A stretch of 64,000 bases of DNA from the NCBI RefSeq assembly GCF_937425535.1, contig NZ_OW485601.1, forward strand, positions 2,320,501-2,384,500. The letters run 5' to 3'. Position 1 is the stretch's first letter; every line of letters begins with the position of its first letter. This DNA is from Rhodovastum atsumiense. GTDB lineage: Bacteria; Pseudomonadota; Alphaproteobacteria; Acetobacterales; Acetobacteraceae. Below the pieces are notes generated by a model. It ran no database searches. It saw only the letters and a list, made by a program, of their open reading frames with translations, and was not told the DNA's origin. Shown here one piece after another: positions 19,367 to 28,762 of this stretch. The position numbers and the translations under genes were made by a program.

Positions 19367-19888
19367 ATGTCCCCGAGGCTTACCACCTTTTCCGTCCTGC
19401 TGATGACCGGCCTGATGCTGGCCGGGTGCAAGACTTCGCCAGTGAGCGAGACCGAATACAACGACCCGCGCTATACGGGGCCGGGCCAGGGACGCGCATT
19501 CGGTAGCGACGGGCTGATCCTGTTCGGCGGGCGCAGCAAGACACCTTCGGAGGAAGGTGGCAGCGGGCTCGGGGTGAATGCCTATCTGTGGCGGGCGGCG
19601 CTGGACACGCTGTCGTTCATGCCGCTGGCTTCCGCTGACCCGTTCGGCGGTGTCATCATCACCGATTGGTACCAGCCCCCCTCGGCGCCGGGCGAGCGCT
19701 TCAAGGCGACCGCCTATATCCTCGGGCGGCAATTGCGGGCCGACGCCGTGCGCATTGCTGTGTTCCGCCAGGTGCAGGAAGGCGGGCAATGGGTCGACGC
19801 CCCGGTCAGCGCGGTGACCACCAGCGACATCGAGAACAAGGTGTTGGCGCGGGCACGGGAATTGCGCACGCAGGCAACGGGAAGCTGA
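19367..19888 (+). CDS. DUF3576 domain-containing lipoprotein
   Basis: A 173-residue lipoprotein. The signal sequence ends in the lipobox LAGC at about residue 21. The mature protein shows SDGLILFGG, GLGVNAYLWRAALDTLSFMPLASADPFGGVIITDWY and a C-terminal domain with RADAVRIAVFRQV and IENKVLARARELR. This is the DUF3576 pattern found in alphaproteobacteria next to leuS-lptE. The function is unknown; an envelope role is likely from the lipid anchor and the neighbourhood (porin, LptE). ATG 19367 is preferred because it gives a normal lipoprotein signal; in-frame TTG/GTG codons lie upstream. Confidence 0.85.
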   Translation: MSPRLTTFSVLLMTGLMLAGCKTSPVSETEYNDPRYTGPGQGRAFGSDGLILFGGRSKTPSEEGGSGLGVNAYLWRAALDTLSFMPLASADPFGGVIITDWYQPPSAPGERFKATAYILGRQLRADAVRIAVFRQVQEGGQWVDAPVSAVTTSDIENKVLARARELRTQATGS

Positions 19889-20016
19889 TCGCGCGGCTGC
19901 GGCGACGCGGCCTGAACGGGTCGCGTCGGTGATTCGTTCGGGGCGCCATGACGGTTGCCGGGGCGGCTGATCTGGCCGATACAGACAGGCCACGTGTTTT
20001 CAGACAGATCGGCCCC

Positions 20017-22659
20017 ATGAGCAACGTGACCGTCGACGCACCTGCCTCCATTCCAGCGGCCGAGGCGCCGCGTTACGATTTCCGGGCCGCCGAGCCGCGC
20101 TGGCAGACCGAGTGGGAACGGCGTGCCTGTTTCCATGTCGAGGACGTGCCCACGGACGGCCGGCCCAAATACTACGTGCTCGAGATGTTCCCGTATCCCA
20201 GCGGGAAAATCCACATGGGGCACGTGCGCAACTACACGCTCGGCGACGTGGTGGCGCGCTACAAGCGGGCGCGCGGCTGTTCGGTGCTGCACCCGATGGG
20301 CTGGGACGCGTTCGGCCTGCCGGCGGAGAACGCCGCACGCGAGCGCAACATCCATCCCGCTCGCTGGACCTGGGACAACATCGCCAACATGCGTGCCGAG
20401 CTGAAGCGCATGGGGCTGTCGCTCGACTGGCGGCGGGAATTCGCCACCTGCGACCCCGCCTATTACGGCCACCAGCAGAAGCTGTTCCTGGACATGCTGA
20501 AGGCCGGGCTGGTGGAGCGGCGCGAGAGCTGGGTGAACTGGGATCCGGTCGACGGCACGGTGCTGGCCAACGAGCAGGTCATCGATGGCCGCGGCTGGCG
20601 CTCGGGCGCCCTGGTCGAGAAGAAGAAGCTCTCGCAGTGGTTCCTGAAGATCACGGATTTCGCGCCGGAGCTGCTTTCGGCGCTGGATGGCCTGGATCGC
20701 TGGCCCGAACGCGTGCGGCTGATGCAGGCGAACTGGATCGGCCGCAGCGAGGGCGCGCGGCTGCGCTTCGCCCTGGCGGCGCCGGAAGCCGGCATCGACG
20801 GGATCGAGGTCTATACGACCCGGCCCGACACGCTGTTCGGCATGTCCTTCCTGGCGATCGCGGCGGAGCATCCGCTGGCGGCAGCGATCGCGGCCCGTAA
20901 TCCCGATGCGGCGGCCTTCATCGCCGAATGCCGCCGCCTGGGCACCAGCGAGGCGGCGATCGAGGCGACCGAGAAGAAGGGCTACGACACCGGCCTGCGG
21001 GTCCGCCACCCGTTCCTGCCGGACGCGACCTATCCGGTCTGGATCGCCAACTTCGTGCTGATGGAATACGGCACGGGCGCCATCTTCGGCTGCCCCGCCC
21101 ACGACCAGCGCGACCTGGATTTCGCTCGCAAATACGGGCTGACGGTGACCCCGGTGGTGCTGCCGGCGGGCGAGGACGCGGCAGGCTTCACCATCGGCGA
21201 CAAGGCCTTCGACGGCGTCGGCGTGATGATCAATTCGGGCTTCCTGGACGGCAAGCCGGCGCCCGAGGAAGCGAAGGCCGTGGCGATCGCCGAACTCGAA
21301 CGGCTGGGCATTGGCACGGGGGTGGTGAACTGGCGCCTGCGCGACTGGGGCGTCAGCCGGCAGCGCTACTGGGGCTGCCCGATTCCGGTGATCCATTGCG
21401 ATGCCTGCGGCGTGGTGCCGGTGCCCGATGCCGACCTGCCGGTGAAGCTGCCCGAGGATGTCAGCTTCGACCGGCCCGGCAATCCGCTCGATCATCATCC
21501 GAGCTGGAAGAACGTGGCCTGTCCGTGCTGTGGGCGGCCGGCCCGGCGCGAGACCGACACCTTCGACACCTTCGTCGACAGTTCCTGGTATTTCGCCCGC
21601 TATTGCAGCCCGACCGCGGCAGTGCCGCTGACGCGGGCGGCGGTGGACCACTGGATGCCGGTCGACCAGTACATCGGCGGCATCGAGCACGCGATTCTGC
21701 ACCTGCTCTATTCGCGCTTCTTCACCCGCGCGATGAAGGCCACCGGCCATGTCTCGCTCGACGAGCCCTTCGCCGGGCTGTTCACGCAAGGCATGGTGAC
21801 GCACGAGAGCTACAAGAGCGCCGACGGGCACTGGCTCTACCCGGAAGAGATCGAGAAGCGCGCCGATGGCACGGCCGTGCATCGCCAGAGCGGCGCCCCG
21901 GTGACGGTCGGGCGCGTCGAGGCGATGTCGAAGTCGAAGCGCAACACGGTGGATCCCGGGGCGATCATCGACCGCTTCGGCGCGGACACGGCGCGCTGGT
22001 TCATCCTCTCCGACAACCCGCCCGAGCGGGACATGGAATGGACCGAGTCGGGCGTGGTCGGCGCCTATCGCTTCACCCAGCGGCTGTTCCGGCTGGCGGA
22101 GAGCGTCGCCGCATTGCCGGCGACCGACGAGGTGCCGCAGGATTTCTCGCCGGCGGCGCGGACGCTGCGGCGGGCCACCCACCGGACCATCGCGGCGGTG
22201 ACCGAGGCGCTGGAAGGCTTCGCCTTCAACGTGGCGGTGGCCCGGGTCTACGAATTCGCCAACGCCATCGCCGAGGCCGAGAAGGCCGCGGACTCGCCCG
22301 ACCTGCGCTGGGCCCGGCGCGAGGCGGTGGAGATCGTCGCCCGGCTGGTCTCGCCGATGATGCCGCATCTGGCCGAGGAGATCTTCGCGCGGCTGCGGCC
22401 CGGCAGCGAGGTGCTGGTGGCCGAGCTTGGCTGGCCGGATTCGGATGCCGCGCTGGCGGCGGCGGAGACGGTGACGATCGCGGTGCAGGTGCTCGGCAAG
22501 CTGCGCGGCTCGATCGAGGTGGCGCCCGGCGCCACGGAGGCGGAGGTCCTGGCAGCGGCCGCGGCCGAGCCGAATGTCGCGCGGGCCATCGGTGAGCGCC
22601 GCGTGGTCAAGCGCATCTACGTGCCGGGACGCATCGTCAACTTCGTGGTGGCGGGGTAA
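20017..22659 (+). CDS. leuS: Leucine--tRNA ligase
   Basis: An 880-residue class I aminoacyl-tRNA synthetase. The HIGH motif appears as HMGH within [13 protein letters not shown] near residue 65. The large CP1 editing insert has [23 protein letters not shown] and [15 protein letters not shown] with the editing aspartate. The KMSKS loop is [12 protein letters not shown]. The C-terminal anticodon-binding region and the terminal domain [13 protein letters not shown] are complete. It charges tRNA-Leu and removes misactivated amino acids. ATG 20017 is preferred over an in-frame extension upstream. The stop lies only 4 bases before the lptE start, which indicates an operon. Confidence 0.97.
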   Translation: MSNVTVDAPASIPAAEAPRYDFRAAEPRWQTEWERRACFHVEDVPTDGRPKYYVLEMFPYPSGKIHMGHVRNYTLGDVVARYKRARGCSVLHPMGWDAFGLPAENAARERNIHPARWTWDNIANMRAELKRMGLSLDWRREFATCDPAYYGHQQKLFLDMLKAGLVERRESWVNWDPVDGTVLANEQVIDGRGWRSGALVEKKKLSQWFLKITDFAPELLSALDGLDRWPERVRLMQANWIGRSEGARLRFALAAPEAGIDGIEVYTTRPDTLFGMSFLAIAAEHPLAAAIAARNPDAAAFIAECRRLGTSEAAIEATEKKGYDTGLRVRHPFLPDATYPVWIANFVLMEYGTGAIFGCPAHDQRDLDFARKYGLTVTPVVLPAGEDAAGFTIGDKAFDGVGVMINSGFLDGKPAPEEAKAVAIAELERLGIGTGVVNWRLRDWGVSRQRYWGCPIPVIHCDACGVVPVPDADLPVKLPEDVSFDRPGNPLDHHPSWKNVACPCCGRPARRETDTFDTFVDSSWYFARYCSPTAAVPLTRAAVDHWMPVDQYIGGIEHAILHLLYSRFFTRAMKATGHVSLDEPFAGLFTQGMVTHESYKSADGHWLYPEEIEKRADGTAVHRQSGAPVTVGRVEAMSKSKRNTVDPGAIIDRFGADTARWFILSDNPPERDMEWTESGVVGAYRFTQRLFRLAESVAALPATDEVPQDFSPAARTLRRATHRTIAAVTEALEGFAFNVAVARVYEFANAIAEAEKAADSPDLRWARREAVEIVARLVSPMMPHLAEEIFARLRPGSEVLVAELGWPDSDAALAAAETVTIAVQVLGKLRGSIEVAPGATEAEVLAAAAAEPNVARAIGERRVVKRIYVPGRIVNFVVAG

Positions 22660-22663
22660 CGCC

Positions 22664-23191
22664 ATGGCGGCCGGATCCCGACCCATGCTGTCACGACGCC
22701 TGGTGCTCGGCGGGGCGCTGCTGCTGACGGCGCCGGGCTGCGGGTTCCGGCCGATCTACGCCTCTGGAACCGAAGGCCCGGCGCAGGCCGGGCTGTCGGC
22801 GATTTCGGTGGGCCTGATTCCCGAACGCACCGGGCAGTTGCTGCGCCAGGCCCTGCAGGCGCGCCTGCAGCGGGGGCCCGAGCAGCCCAAGCGCTATGAC
22901 CTTTTGGTCGGGGTCTCGGTGGCGCAGGAAGGCATCTTCATCCAGCGGGATTCGACGATCACCCGCATTCGCTATATCGGGCAGGCGACATGGACGCTGG
23001 CGGCCCGCGATGCCACGCGGGCGACCGTCACGTCCGGGGCGGCACGTTCCGTGGACGGGCTGAACGTCTTCAACCAGCAGTATTTCGCGACGGAGCTGGA
23101 AGGCGAGGCGGTGACCAAGCGCATCACCGAGGCCCTGGCGGACCAGATCACGCTGCAGTTGGCGACGTACTTCGACAAGCATCCCACCTGA
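22664..23191 (+). CDS. lptE: LPS assembly lipoprotein LptE
   Basis: A 175-residue lipoprotein. The signal LVLGGALLLTAPGC gives the lipobox, followed directly by GFRPIYASG, a sequence typical of alphaproteobacterial LptE. The middle has a two-strand/two-helix layout (ISVGLIPERTGQLLRQALQARL) and an alpha/beta ending with EAVTKRITEALADQITLQLATYF. LptE plugs the LptD barrel in the outer membrane during lipopolysaccharide export. The position between leuS and holA is the standard order. ATG 22685 is a possible shorter start. Confidence 0.88.
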   Translation: MAAGSRPMLSRRLVLGGALLLTAPGCGFRPIYASGTEGPAQAGLSAISVGLIPERTGQLLRQALQARLQRGPEQPKRYDLLVGVSVAQEGIFIQRDSTITRIRYIGQATWTLAARDATRATVTSGAARSVDGLNVFNQQYFATELEGEAVTKRITEALADQITLQLATYFDKHPT

Positions 23192-23215
23192 GCGAAGCCG
23201 AACGGCGGGACGCCC

Positions 23216-24229
23216 ATGAAGCTCGAGCCGCGCCGTGTCGAGGAGGTTCTGCGCGATCCGGCGCGGGTTCGCGCCGTGCTGCTGTATGGCGACGATGTGG
23301 GACTGATCCGCGAGCGCGGGGCCCGGCTGGTGCGGGCGGTGATCGGCGGCGCCGACGACCCGTTCCGTCTGGCTGAGCTGGAACGTGAGGGGTTCGGGGC
23401 GATCCCGGCGGAGATGGCGGCCCTGGCCCTGACCGGAGGACGGCGGGTCGTGCGCGTCCGCGAGGCCACCGATGCCGCCACCACGGCCGTGCAGGCGGCG
23501 TTGTCCGGGCGCGGCGAGGCGTTGCTGGTGCTGGAGGCGCCGGGGCTGGCGTCGAAGTCGAAATTAAGGGCTCTGATCGAGCGGGCCAGCGATGCCGTGG
23601 CGATCGGCTGCTATCCGCTCGATGAACGCGGTCTGGAGCAGGTGATCCGTTCGACCCTGTCGGGGCTGAAGGTTTCGGTGGACGATGAGGCGGTCGGCTG
23701 GTTGGCCGGCCAGCTCGGCAGCGATCGCGCGGTAACGGCAGGGGAGCTGGAAAAGCTGGCGCTGTTCGTGGGGCCGGGCGGGCGCGTGGACCTGGAAGCG
23801 GCGCGGTCCTGCGTGGGCGATGCGGCGGGGTTGTCGCTGGAAGACGCGTTGTTCGCCGCGACCTCCGGGGATGTCGCGGCCACCGATCGCGCGCTGGAAC
23901 TGGCGATGGCGGAAGGGGCCGCCAACGTGCAGGTGGTGCGGGCCGGGCTTGGACATATCCAGCGCCTGCAGCGGGCGCGCGCGCTGATGCAGGATGGATT
24001 CTCGGCGGCCGAGGCGGCACGGGCGGCCAGGCCGCCGGTGTTCTTCCGGCGCGTGGCGGCGTTTACCCAGGCGCTGAACCTCTGGTCGCCGGCCGCGCTG
24101 GAATGGGCGGCCAACCGGCTCTGGGACGCGGAACGGGCCTGCAAACGCACCGGTGCACCGGCGGATACGATCGCGCGCAATGCGGTGATCGGCCTGGCGC
24201 AGCGGGCGATGGTGGCGCGGCGGCGCTGA
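23216..24229 (+). CDS. holA: DNA polymerase III subunit delta
   Basis: A 337-residue clamp-loader delta subunit. It has the opening RAVLLYGDDVGLIRERG, the AAA+-like first domain (TGGRRVVRVREATDA, EALLVLEAPG), the linker region GWLAGQLGSDRAVTAGELEKL and the collar domain (VQVVRAGLGHIQRLQRARALM, ETLNLWSP-like region ALNLWSPAALEW). Like other delta subunits it lacks a functional Walker A. It opens the sliding clamp by binding one beta subunit. The gene lies 24 bases after lptE in the same operon. Confidence 0.92.
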   Translation: MKLEPRRVEEVLRDPARVRAVLLYGDDVGLIRERGARLVRAVIGGADDPFRLAELEREGFGAIPAEMAALALTGGRRVVRVREATDAATTAVQAALSGRGEALLVLEAPGLASKSKLRALIERASDAVAIGCYPLDERGLEQVIRSTLSGLKVSVDDEAVGWLAGQLGSDRAVTAGELEKLALFVGPGGRVDLEAARSCVGDAAGLSLEDALFAATSGDVAATDRALELAMAEGAANVQVVRAGLGHIQRLQRARALMQDGFSAAEAARAARPPVFFRRVAAFTQALNLWSPAALEWAANRLWDAERACKRTGAPADTIARNAVIGLAQRAMVARRR

Positions 24230-24234
24230 AGCGA

Positions 24235-24410
24235 AGGCGAGGGCTCTGCCCTCGACCCGGCAGGGGCCAGGAGGCCCCTGCACCCCAGTCTCGCTGCGCG
24301 GCACAGAGTATTGGGTTCCAAGGGCGAAGCCCTTGGTGGAGGTCCAGGAGGCGAAGCCTCCTGGTAGGATCGGGCCGCGAAGCGGACCGATGGGCAACGC
24401 CCCGCCGCGG
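24235..24410 (+). repeat. Dispersed intergenic hairpin repeat, copy B (compound)
   Basis: The gap between holA and parB is filled by hairpins. cggcaggggcc/ggcccctgc is at about 24259-24281. Then comes a block nearly identical to copy A: ccaagggc-gaa-gcccttgg (24318-24336), ccaggaggc-gaa-gcctcctgg (24344-24364) and a GGGCAACGCCCC end. The first loop is gaa here and ttc in copy A, meaning it is inverted relative to its stem. Convergent genes flank the block, so it may terminate both. Confidence 0.85.
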
Positions 24411-25310
24411 TCAGCCCCGGTTCAGTTGTGCGATCACCCCGTCTAGCTGATCGAGCGAGCGGTAATGGATGCGCACCATCCCGCCCTTGCCATCGAAGCT
24501 GATCTCGACCTTGAGCCCCAGGCGTTCGGAGAGTTCATTCTCCAGCGCCTGGGTTTCCGGATCCTTGCTGCGGGTGCGCGTGCGGCTGGGATCGGCCCCG
24601 TCGGCGGCCTGGTTGGCCAGGGCTTCGGTCTGGCGAACGTTCAAGCCGCGGGCGATGACCTGCTGGGCGGCCTTTTCCGGATCGGGCAAGGCGAGCAGGG
24701 CGCGGGCATGGCCGGCAGTGAGTGCGCCGTCGCGCACCCCTGCCTGCACCGAGGCGGGAAGGTTCAGCAGGCGGAGGGTATTCGCCACATGGCTGCGTGA
24801 CTTGCCGACCGCGGTAGCCAGGCTTTCCTGTGTCATGCCGTAGTCGTTGAGCAGCCGGCGATAGCCTTCGGCTTCCTCGATGGCGTTCAGGTCCTGGCGT
24901 TGCAGGTTTTCCACCAGCGCCGCGGCCATGGCGTCGACATCGTCGAGGTCGCGCACCAGGGCCGGCACTTCGTGCAGGCCGGCGGCCTGGGCGGCGCGCC
25001 AGCGGCGTTCCCCGGCGATGATCTGAAAGCGCCCGGGCTGGTCGGGATGGGGGCGGGCCAGCAGCGGCTGCAGGATGCCGCGGGCCTTCACCGACTCCAC
25101 CAGTTCGGTCAGGCTCGCAGGGTCGATCGGCCCGCGCGGCTGGAAGGGACTGGGCTCGAGGAATTCGACCGGGATCTGCCGGCTGCCGGTCGGGGCGGGG
25201 GCCGGGGCAAGGGCTGACGGGGCGGGAGCGAGATCCGCGCCGAAGCTGACGTCACCGATCAGGGCGGCAAGTCCACGGCCGAGGCGTGGGCCCGTGTCAC
25301 GACGGGTCAT
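24411..25310 (-). CDS. parB: Chromosome-partitioning protein ParB
   Basis: A 299-residue ParB. The N-terminal GRGLAALIGDV box, which contacts ParA, is followed by IPVEFLEPSPFQPRGPID, the CTP-binding GERRWRAAQAAG motif, LVENLQRQDLNAIEEAEGYR and the helix-turn-helix MTQESLATAVGKSRSHVANTLRLL. A C-terminal dimerisation domain ends KVEISFDGKGGMVRIHY. ParB binds parS, loads as a CTP-dependent clamp and spreads. Two parS sites lie 1.4 kb upstream within the same cluster. Its ATG overlaps the parA stop (ATGA), so translation is coupled. Confidence 0.96.
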   Translation of the reverse strand: MTRRDTGPRLGRGLAALIGDVSFGADLAPAPSALAPAPAPTGSRQIPVEFLEPSPFQPRGPIDPASLTELVESVKARGILQPLLARPHPDQPGRFQIIAGERRWRAAQAAGLHEVPALVRDLDDVDAMAAALVENLQRQDLNAIEEAEGYRRLLNDYGMTQESLATAVGKSRSHVANTLRLLNLPASVQAGVRDGALTAGHARALLALPDPEKAAQQVIARGLNVRQTEALANQAADGADPSRTRTRSKDPETQALENELSERLGLKVEISFDGKGGMVRIHYRSLDQLDGVIAQLNRG

Positions 25311-26155
25311 GCGGCCTGGCCGAGCAGGGCACGCTCGCGCTTGAGCAATTCCCCGGCGAGGCGGACGTAAGCCTGGGCCCCCGGCGAGCGGGCATCATAG
25401 AGGATGACCGGCTTGCCATGGCTCGGCGCTTCCGAGATACGGATATTGCGGGGGATGACGGTTTCGTAGACCTGCTCGCCGAAGAAGCCGCGGGCATCGG
25501 CGGCAACCAGGTCGGACAGGTTGTTCCTGCGATCGAACATCGTCAGGACGATTCCCTGCAGGCGCAGGCCCGGGTTGAGGCCGCGCCGCACCAGTTCGAT
25601 GGTGTGCATGATCTGGCTGATGCCTTCCAGGGCGAAGAACTCGCACTGCAGGGGCACCAGGACGGCATCCGCCGCCACCAGGCCGTTCAGCGTCAGCAGG
25701 CCGAGGCTGGGCGGGCAATCGATCAGCACATAGGCGAAGTTGCGCAGCTCCGGGTTGCCGCGCAGCGCATCCCGCAGGCGGAATTCGCGGCGGGGTTCGC
25801 CGACCAGCTCGATCTCGGCGCCGGCCAGATCGGGCTCGGCGGGGATGATCGTCAGGTTCGGGACGGAGCTTTGGCGCAGCACTTCGGCCGAGGGCGCCTC
25901 GTTGGCCAGCAGGGCATAGGTCCCGTTGCCGCGGTCGTTGCGGCCGATGCCAAGACCGGTCGAGGCATTGCCCTGCGGGTCGAGGTCGATCAACAGCACC
26001 CGGTGGCCGGCCGTGGCCAGGGCGGTGGCAAGGTTGATCGTGGTGGTCGTCTTGCCGACGCCACCCTTCTGGTTGGCCACGGCGAGGATGCGTGGCGCGC
26101 CATGCGCGGACGGGGGAGGGGAGGAGGTAAGGGACTCAGGGGGCATTTCGGACAC
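25307..26155 (-). CDS. parA: Chromosome-partitioning ATPase ParA
   Basis: About 282 residues. The deviant Walker A motif VANQKGGVGKTTTTINLATAL is followed by VLLIDLDPQGNASTGLGI, YVLIDCPPSLGLLTLNGLVAADAVLVPLQ (Walker B region) and VYETVIPRNIRISEAPSHGKP. This is the chromosomal ParA/Soj type that moves ParB-parS complexes along the nucleoid. The start is GTG 26155, or ATG 26146 with nine residues trimmed by three codons. Its beginning overlaps the rsmG stop by about 20 bases. The low-complexity Ser/Pro leader before ILAVANQ is variable in the family. Confidence 0.96.
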   Translation of the reverse strand: MSEMPPESLTSSPPPSAHGAPRILAVANQKGGVGKTTTTINLATALATAGHRVLLIDLDPQGNASTGLGIGRNDRGNGTYALLANEAPSAEVLRQSSVPNLTIIPAEPDLAGAEIELVGEPRREFRLRDALRGNPELRNFAYVLIDCPPSLGLLTLNGLVAADAVLVPLQCEFFALEGISQIMHTIELVRRGLNPGLRLQGIVLTMFDRRNNLSDLVAADARGFFGEQVYETVIPRNIRISEAPSHGKPVILYDARSPGAQAYVRLAGELLKRERALLGQAA

Positions 26156-26759
26156 GGTCGATCTCGCTGATCCGGAGAATCGAAGCGGCTGTGTCGGTTC
26201 GACTCGGCGTCCGCTCGACCGTCATGTGCCACTCTGCGGACGCGGCGGTCAATTCGTCATCGACGCTTCGGCCTTTGAGAAACAGGCAAACGCCGCCCGA
26301 TGCAAGCAGCGGGTGCGACCAGCCGAGCAGGGTCGGCAGTGGCGCGAGGGCGCGGGCGGTGACCAGGGGGGCGGGGGGCAGGGTGACGGCTTCGATGCGG
26401 GTGGCGTGCACGGTGGCGGGGGCGGCGGTGCGTCGGGCGGCTTCCCGCAGGAAGGCGGCCTTGCGCTGGTCTGCTTCCACCAGATGGAAAGGAATGCCCG
26501 TTACGATTGCCAGCACCAACCCCGGCAGCCCCCCGCCGGACCCGAGGTCGATGGCATGGGAGATCCCGGCCGGCACCAGCGGGGCAAGCTGCAGGCAATC
26601 GACGATGTGGCGCTGCCAGAACTCGGCTTCGTCGTGCCGCGAGATCAGGTTGATCGTGCGGTTCCAGCGCAGCAGCGTCTCGGCGTAGAGGTCCAGGCGC
26701 TCACGTGTTTCACGTGAAACACCGGGTATCTCGGTCGGGGCGTGTTTCACGTGAAACAC
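26136..26759 (-). CDS. rsmG: 16S rRNA (guanine-N7) methyltransferase RsmG
   Basis: A 207-residue SAM methyltransferase. [13 protein letters not shown] is followed by the SAM motif [17 protein letters not shown], the acidic strand [17 protein letters not shown], and [19 protein letters not shown] with LFLKG near the end. It methylates G527 of 16S rRNA. The start is GTG 26759 inside a parS palindrome. The first residues FHVKH and, slightly later, VSRET are the translations of two parS sites. The start overlaps the mnmG stop by 13 bases. Confidence 0.95.
   Translation of the reverse strand: MFHVKHAPTEIPGVSRETRERLDLYAETLLRWNRTINLISRHDEAEFWQRHIVDCLQLAPLVPAGISHAIDLGSGGGLPGLVLAIVTGIPFHLVEADQRKAAFLREAARRTAAPATVHATRIEAVTLPPAPLVTARALAPLPTLLGWSHPLLASGGVCLFLKGRSVDDELTAASAEWHMTVERTPSRTDTAASILRISEIDRVRNAP
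26706..26721. promoter_or_regulatory. parS: parS centromere site 1
   Basis: A perfect 16-bp palindrome, TGTTTCACGTGAAACA, identical to the canonical bacterial parS consensus. It lies inside rsmG, where it encodes part of VSRET. ParB from the same cluster should bind it. Confidence 0.95.
26743..26758. promoter_or_regulatory. parS: parS centromere site 2
   Basis: A second perfect 16-bp parS, TGTTTCACGTGAAACA, lies 21 bases from the first. On the minus strand it encodes the last codons C-F-T and the TGA stop of mnmG, and in another frame the first codons FHVKH of rsmG just after its GTG start. Confidence 0.95.
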
Positions 26760-28612
26760 ACGGCGTTGCGCTGGCGGACATAGGCCATGATGGCGGTGAG
26801 CGCGGCCGGGGTCATGCCCTGGATCCGGGCCGCCGCGCCCAAATTGGCCGGGCGAGCGGCGGCCAGCTTCTCGCGGATTTCCGTCGAAAGCCCGCCGATC
26901 AGCCGATAATCGAGATCGTGGTCCAGTTTCATGCTTTCATCGCGGCGGAACGCACGCACATCCGCCTCCTGGCGTGACAGATAGCCCGCATAGAGTGCCT
27001 CCACCTCGATCTGGCCGCGCACCCGTGGGGGCAGGTCGCGCAGCCAGGGGAACTGGCCCTCGATGAAATCGACCGGGATGCGGGGATGGCCGAGCAGGTC
27101 GAGCAGCGAGCGCGGCTGGCCGTCGGCCCGCACCGGCAGGCCAACGGCGCGGAGCACGCTGGTGCCAATCGTCTCGGCGCGCGCCCGGGCTCGTGCGGTT
27201 TCCACTGCCGCGCCGTGGTCCTGGTAGGCCGAGGCGCGCGCCGGGCCGATACAGCCCCAGTCCATGCCACGCCCGGTCAGGCGCAGGTCGGCATTGTCCG
27301 CCCGCAGCGTCAGGCGATACTCGGCGCGCGAAGTGAACATCCGGTACGGCTCGGTGACGCCCTGGGTGGTCAGGTCGTCGATCAGCACGCCGATATAGGC
27401 ATCGGCCCGGTCCAGCACGACCGGCAGACTGTCGCCACAGCGCCGGGCCGCGTTGAGACCGGCCATCAGCCCCTGGGCCGCCGCTTCCTCGTAGCCGGTG
27501 GTGCCGTTCACCTGACCCGCGAGGAACAGCCCGGCCACCGCCTTCAGTTCCAGTGACGGCAGCAAGGCGCGCGGGTCGATATAATCGTACTCGACGGCAT
27601 AGCCGGGACGGACCATGCGCGCATGCTCCAATCCCGGGATGGTGGCGAGCATGGCTTCCTGCACGGCGGCGGGCAGGCTGGTGGAAATGCCGTTGGGGTA
27701 GACGGTGTCGTCCTCCAGCCCCTCCGGTTCCAGGAAGATCTGGTGACGCTCGCGGGCGGCGAAGCGCACCACCTTGTCCTCGATGGACGGGCAGTAGCGC
27801 GGGCCCCGTCCCGAGATCTGTCCCCCGTACATCGCCGAGGCCGCGAGATTGGCACGGATCAGCTCGTGCGTGGCCGGGGTGGTGGCGGTGATGCGGCAGG
27901 CGATCTGCGGGTTGGTGATCCGCTCCGTCAGCACGCTGAACGGTTCCGGAGCGGCATCGCCGTGATCCGCTTCCAGCCCGTCCCAGTCGATCGAGCGCCG
28001 GTCGAGCCGCGGCGGCGTCCCCGTCTTGAGTCGCCCGAGCGGCAGCTCAAGGCGGGCGAGCGTCGCCGCAAGCCCGAGCGACGGCGCTTCGCCCACCCGA
28101 CCGGCCGGCGTGGTTTCATGCCCCACATGGATGACACCGCGCAGGAAGGTGCCGGCGGTCAGCACCGCGGCGCCGCACGGAATTCGCGCGCCATCCGCGC
28201 AGATCACCGCAACCAGCCGTCCGGCGACGATCTCCAGGTCCTCCGCCGCCGCGGCGCTGATCGTCAGGTTTGGCTGCTCGGCCAGCAGGCGCTGCATCGC
28301 CTGCCGGTACAGCGCCCGGTCCGCCTGGGCGCGCGGGCCACGGACCGCGGGGCCCTTGCTGCGGTTCAGCAGCTTGAAATGGATGCCGGCCTGATCGGCG
28401 ACACGGCCCATCACCCCGTCCAGCGCGTCGATCTCGCGCACAAGGTGGCCCTTGCCGATGCCGCCGATCGCCGGGTTGCAGGACATCTCGCCGATCGTGT
28501 CCAGGCGATGGGTCAGCAGCAGCGTACGGGCCCCCATCCGCGCCGAAGCTGCGGCGGCCTCGCAGCCGGCATGGCCGCCGCCGATCACCACCACGTCGTA
28601 GCGTTCATTCAT
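26747..28612 (-). CDS. mnmG: tRNA uridine-5-carboxymethylaminomethyl modification enzyme MnmG
   Basis: A 621-residue FAD protein. From ATG 28612 it reads [22 protein letters not shown] (FAD motif, quoted here as [10 protein letters not shown]), then [75 protein letters not shown] and [18 protein letters not shown]. With MnmE it installs the cmnm5 group at wobble U34 of several tRNAs, using FAD and methylene-tetrahydrofolate. The protein ends at a TGA encoded inside parS site 2. Confidence 0.96.
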   Translation of the reverse strand: MNERYDVVVIGGGHAGCEAAAASARMGARTLLLTHRLDTIGEMSCNPAIGGIGKGHLVREIDALDGVMGRVADQAGIHFKLLNRSKGPAVRGPRAQADRALYRQAMQRLLAEQPNLTISAAAAEDLEIVAGRLVAVICADGARIPCGAAVLTAGTFLRGVIHVGHETTPAGRVGEAPSLGLAATLARLELPLGRLKTGTPPRLDRRSIDWDGLEADHGDAAPEPFSVLTERITNPQIACRITATTPATHELIRANLAASAMYGGQISGRGPRYCPSIEDKVVRFAARERHQIFLEPEGLEDDTVYPNGISTSLPAAVQEAMLATIPGLEHARMVRPGYAVEYDYIDPRALLPSLELKAVAGLFLAGQVNGTTGYEEAAAQGLMAGLNAARRCGDSLPVVLDRADAYIGVLIDDLTTQGVTEPYRMFTSRAEYRLTLRADNADLRLTGRGMDWGCIGPARASAYQDHGAAVETARARARAETIGTSVLRAVGLPVRADGQPRSLLDLLGHPRIPVDFIEGQFPWLRDLPPRVRGQIEVEALYAGYLSRQEADVRAFRRDESMKLDHDLDYRLIGGLSTEIREKLAAARPANLGAAARIQGMTPAALTAIMAYVRQRNAVCFT

Positions 28613-28762
28613 CCCGGCCTCTCTTCCGGCGCGAGGGTCACGACACGACGGCACAGGCCGTCGCACCGGAACACTCCCTGTGAAGTGGGTGCTCCGATTC
28701 ACGCGAGGAGCGGACGCCTCTGCCGGGACCGGAACACGAGATGCGGCGCAAGGCCGCCTTGG

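Noticed and set aside
19714-22686. 990-codon minus-strand frame opposite leuS
   Set aside because: It is the reverse-complement shadow of a highly biased, long coding sequence; no domain was recognised, and leuS is unambiguous.
24235-24410. CRISPR-like repeated hairpins between holA and parB
   Set aside because: There are no regularly spaced direct repeats or spacers; the elements are single-copy hairpins of the dispersed repeat family.
28613-28762. Possible oriC near mnmG/mnmE
   Set aside because: No DnaA-box cluster (TTATCCACA-like) and no AT-rich unwinding region were found between these genes.
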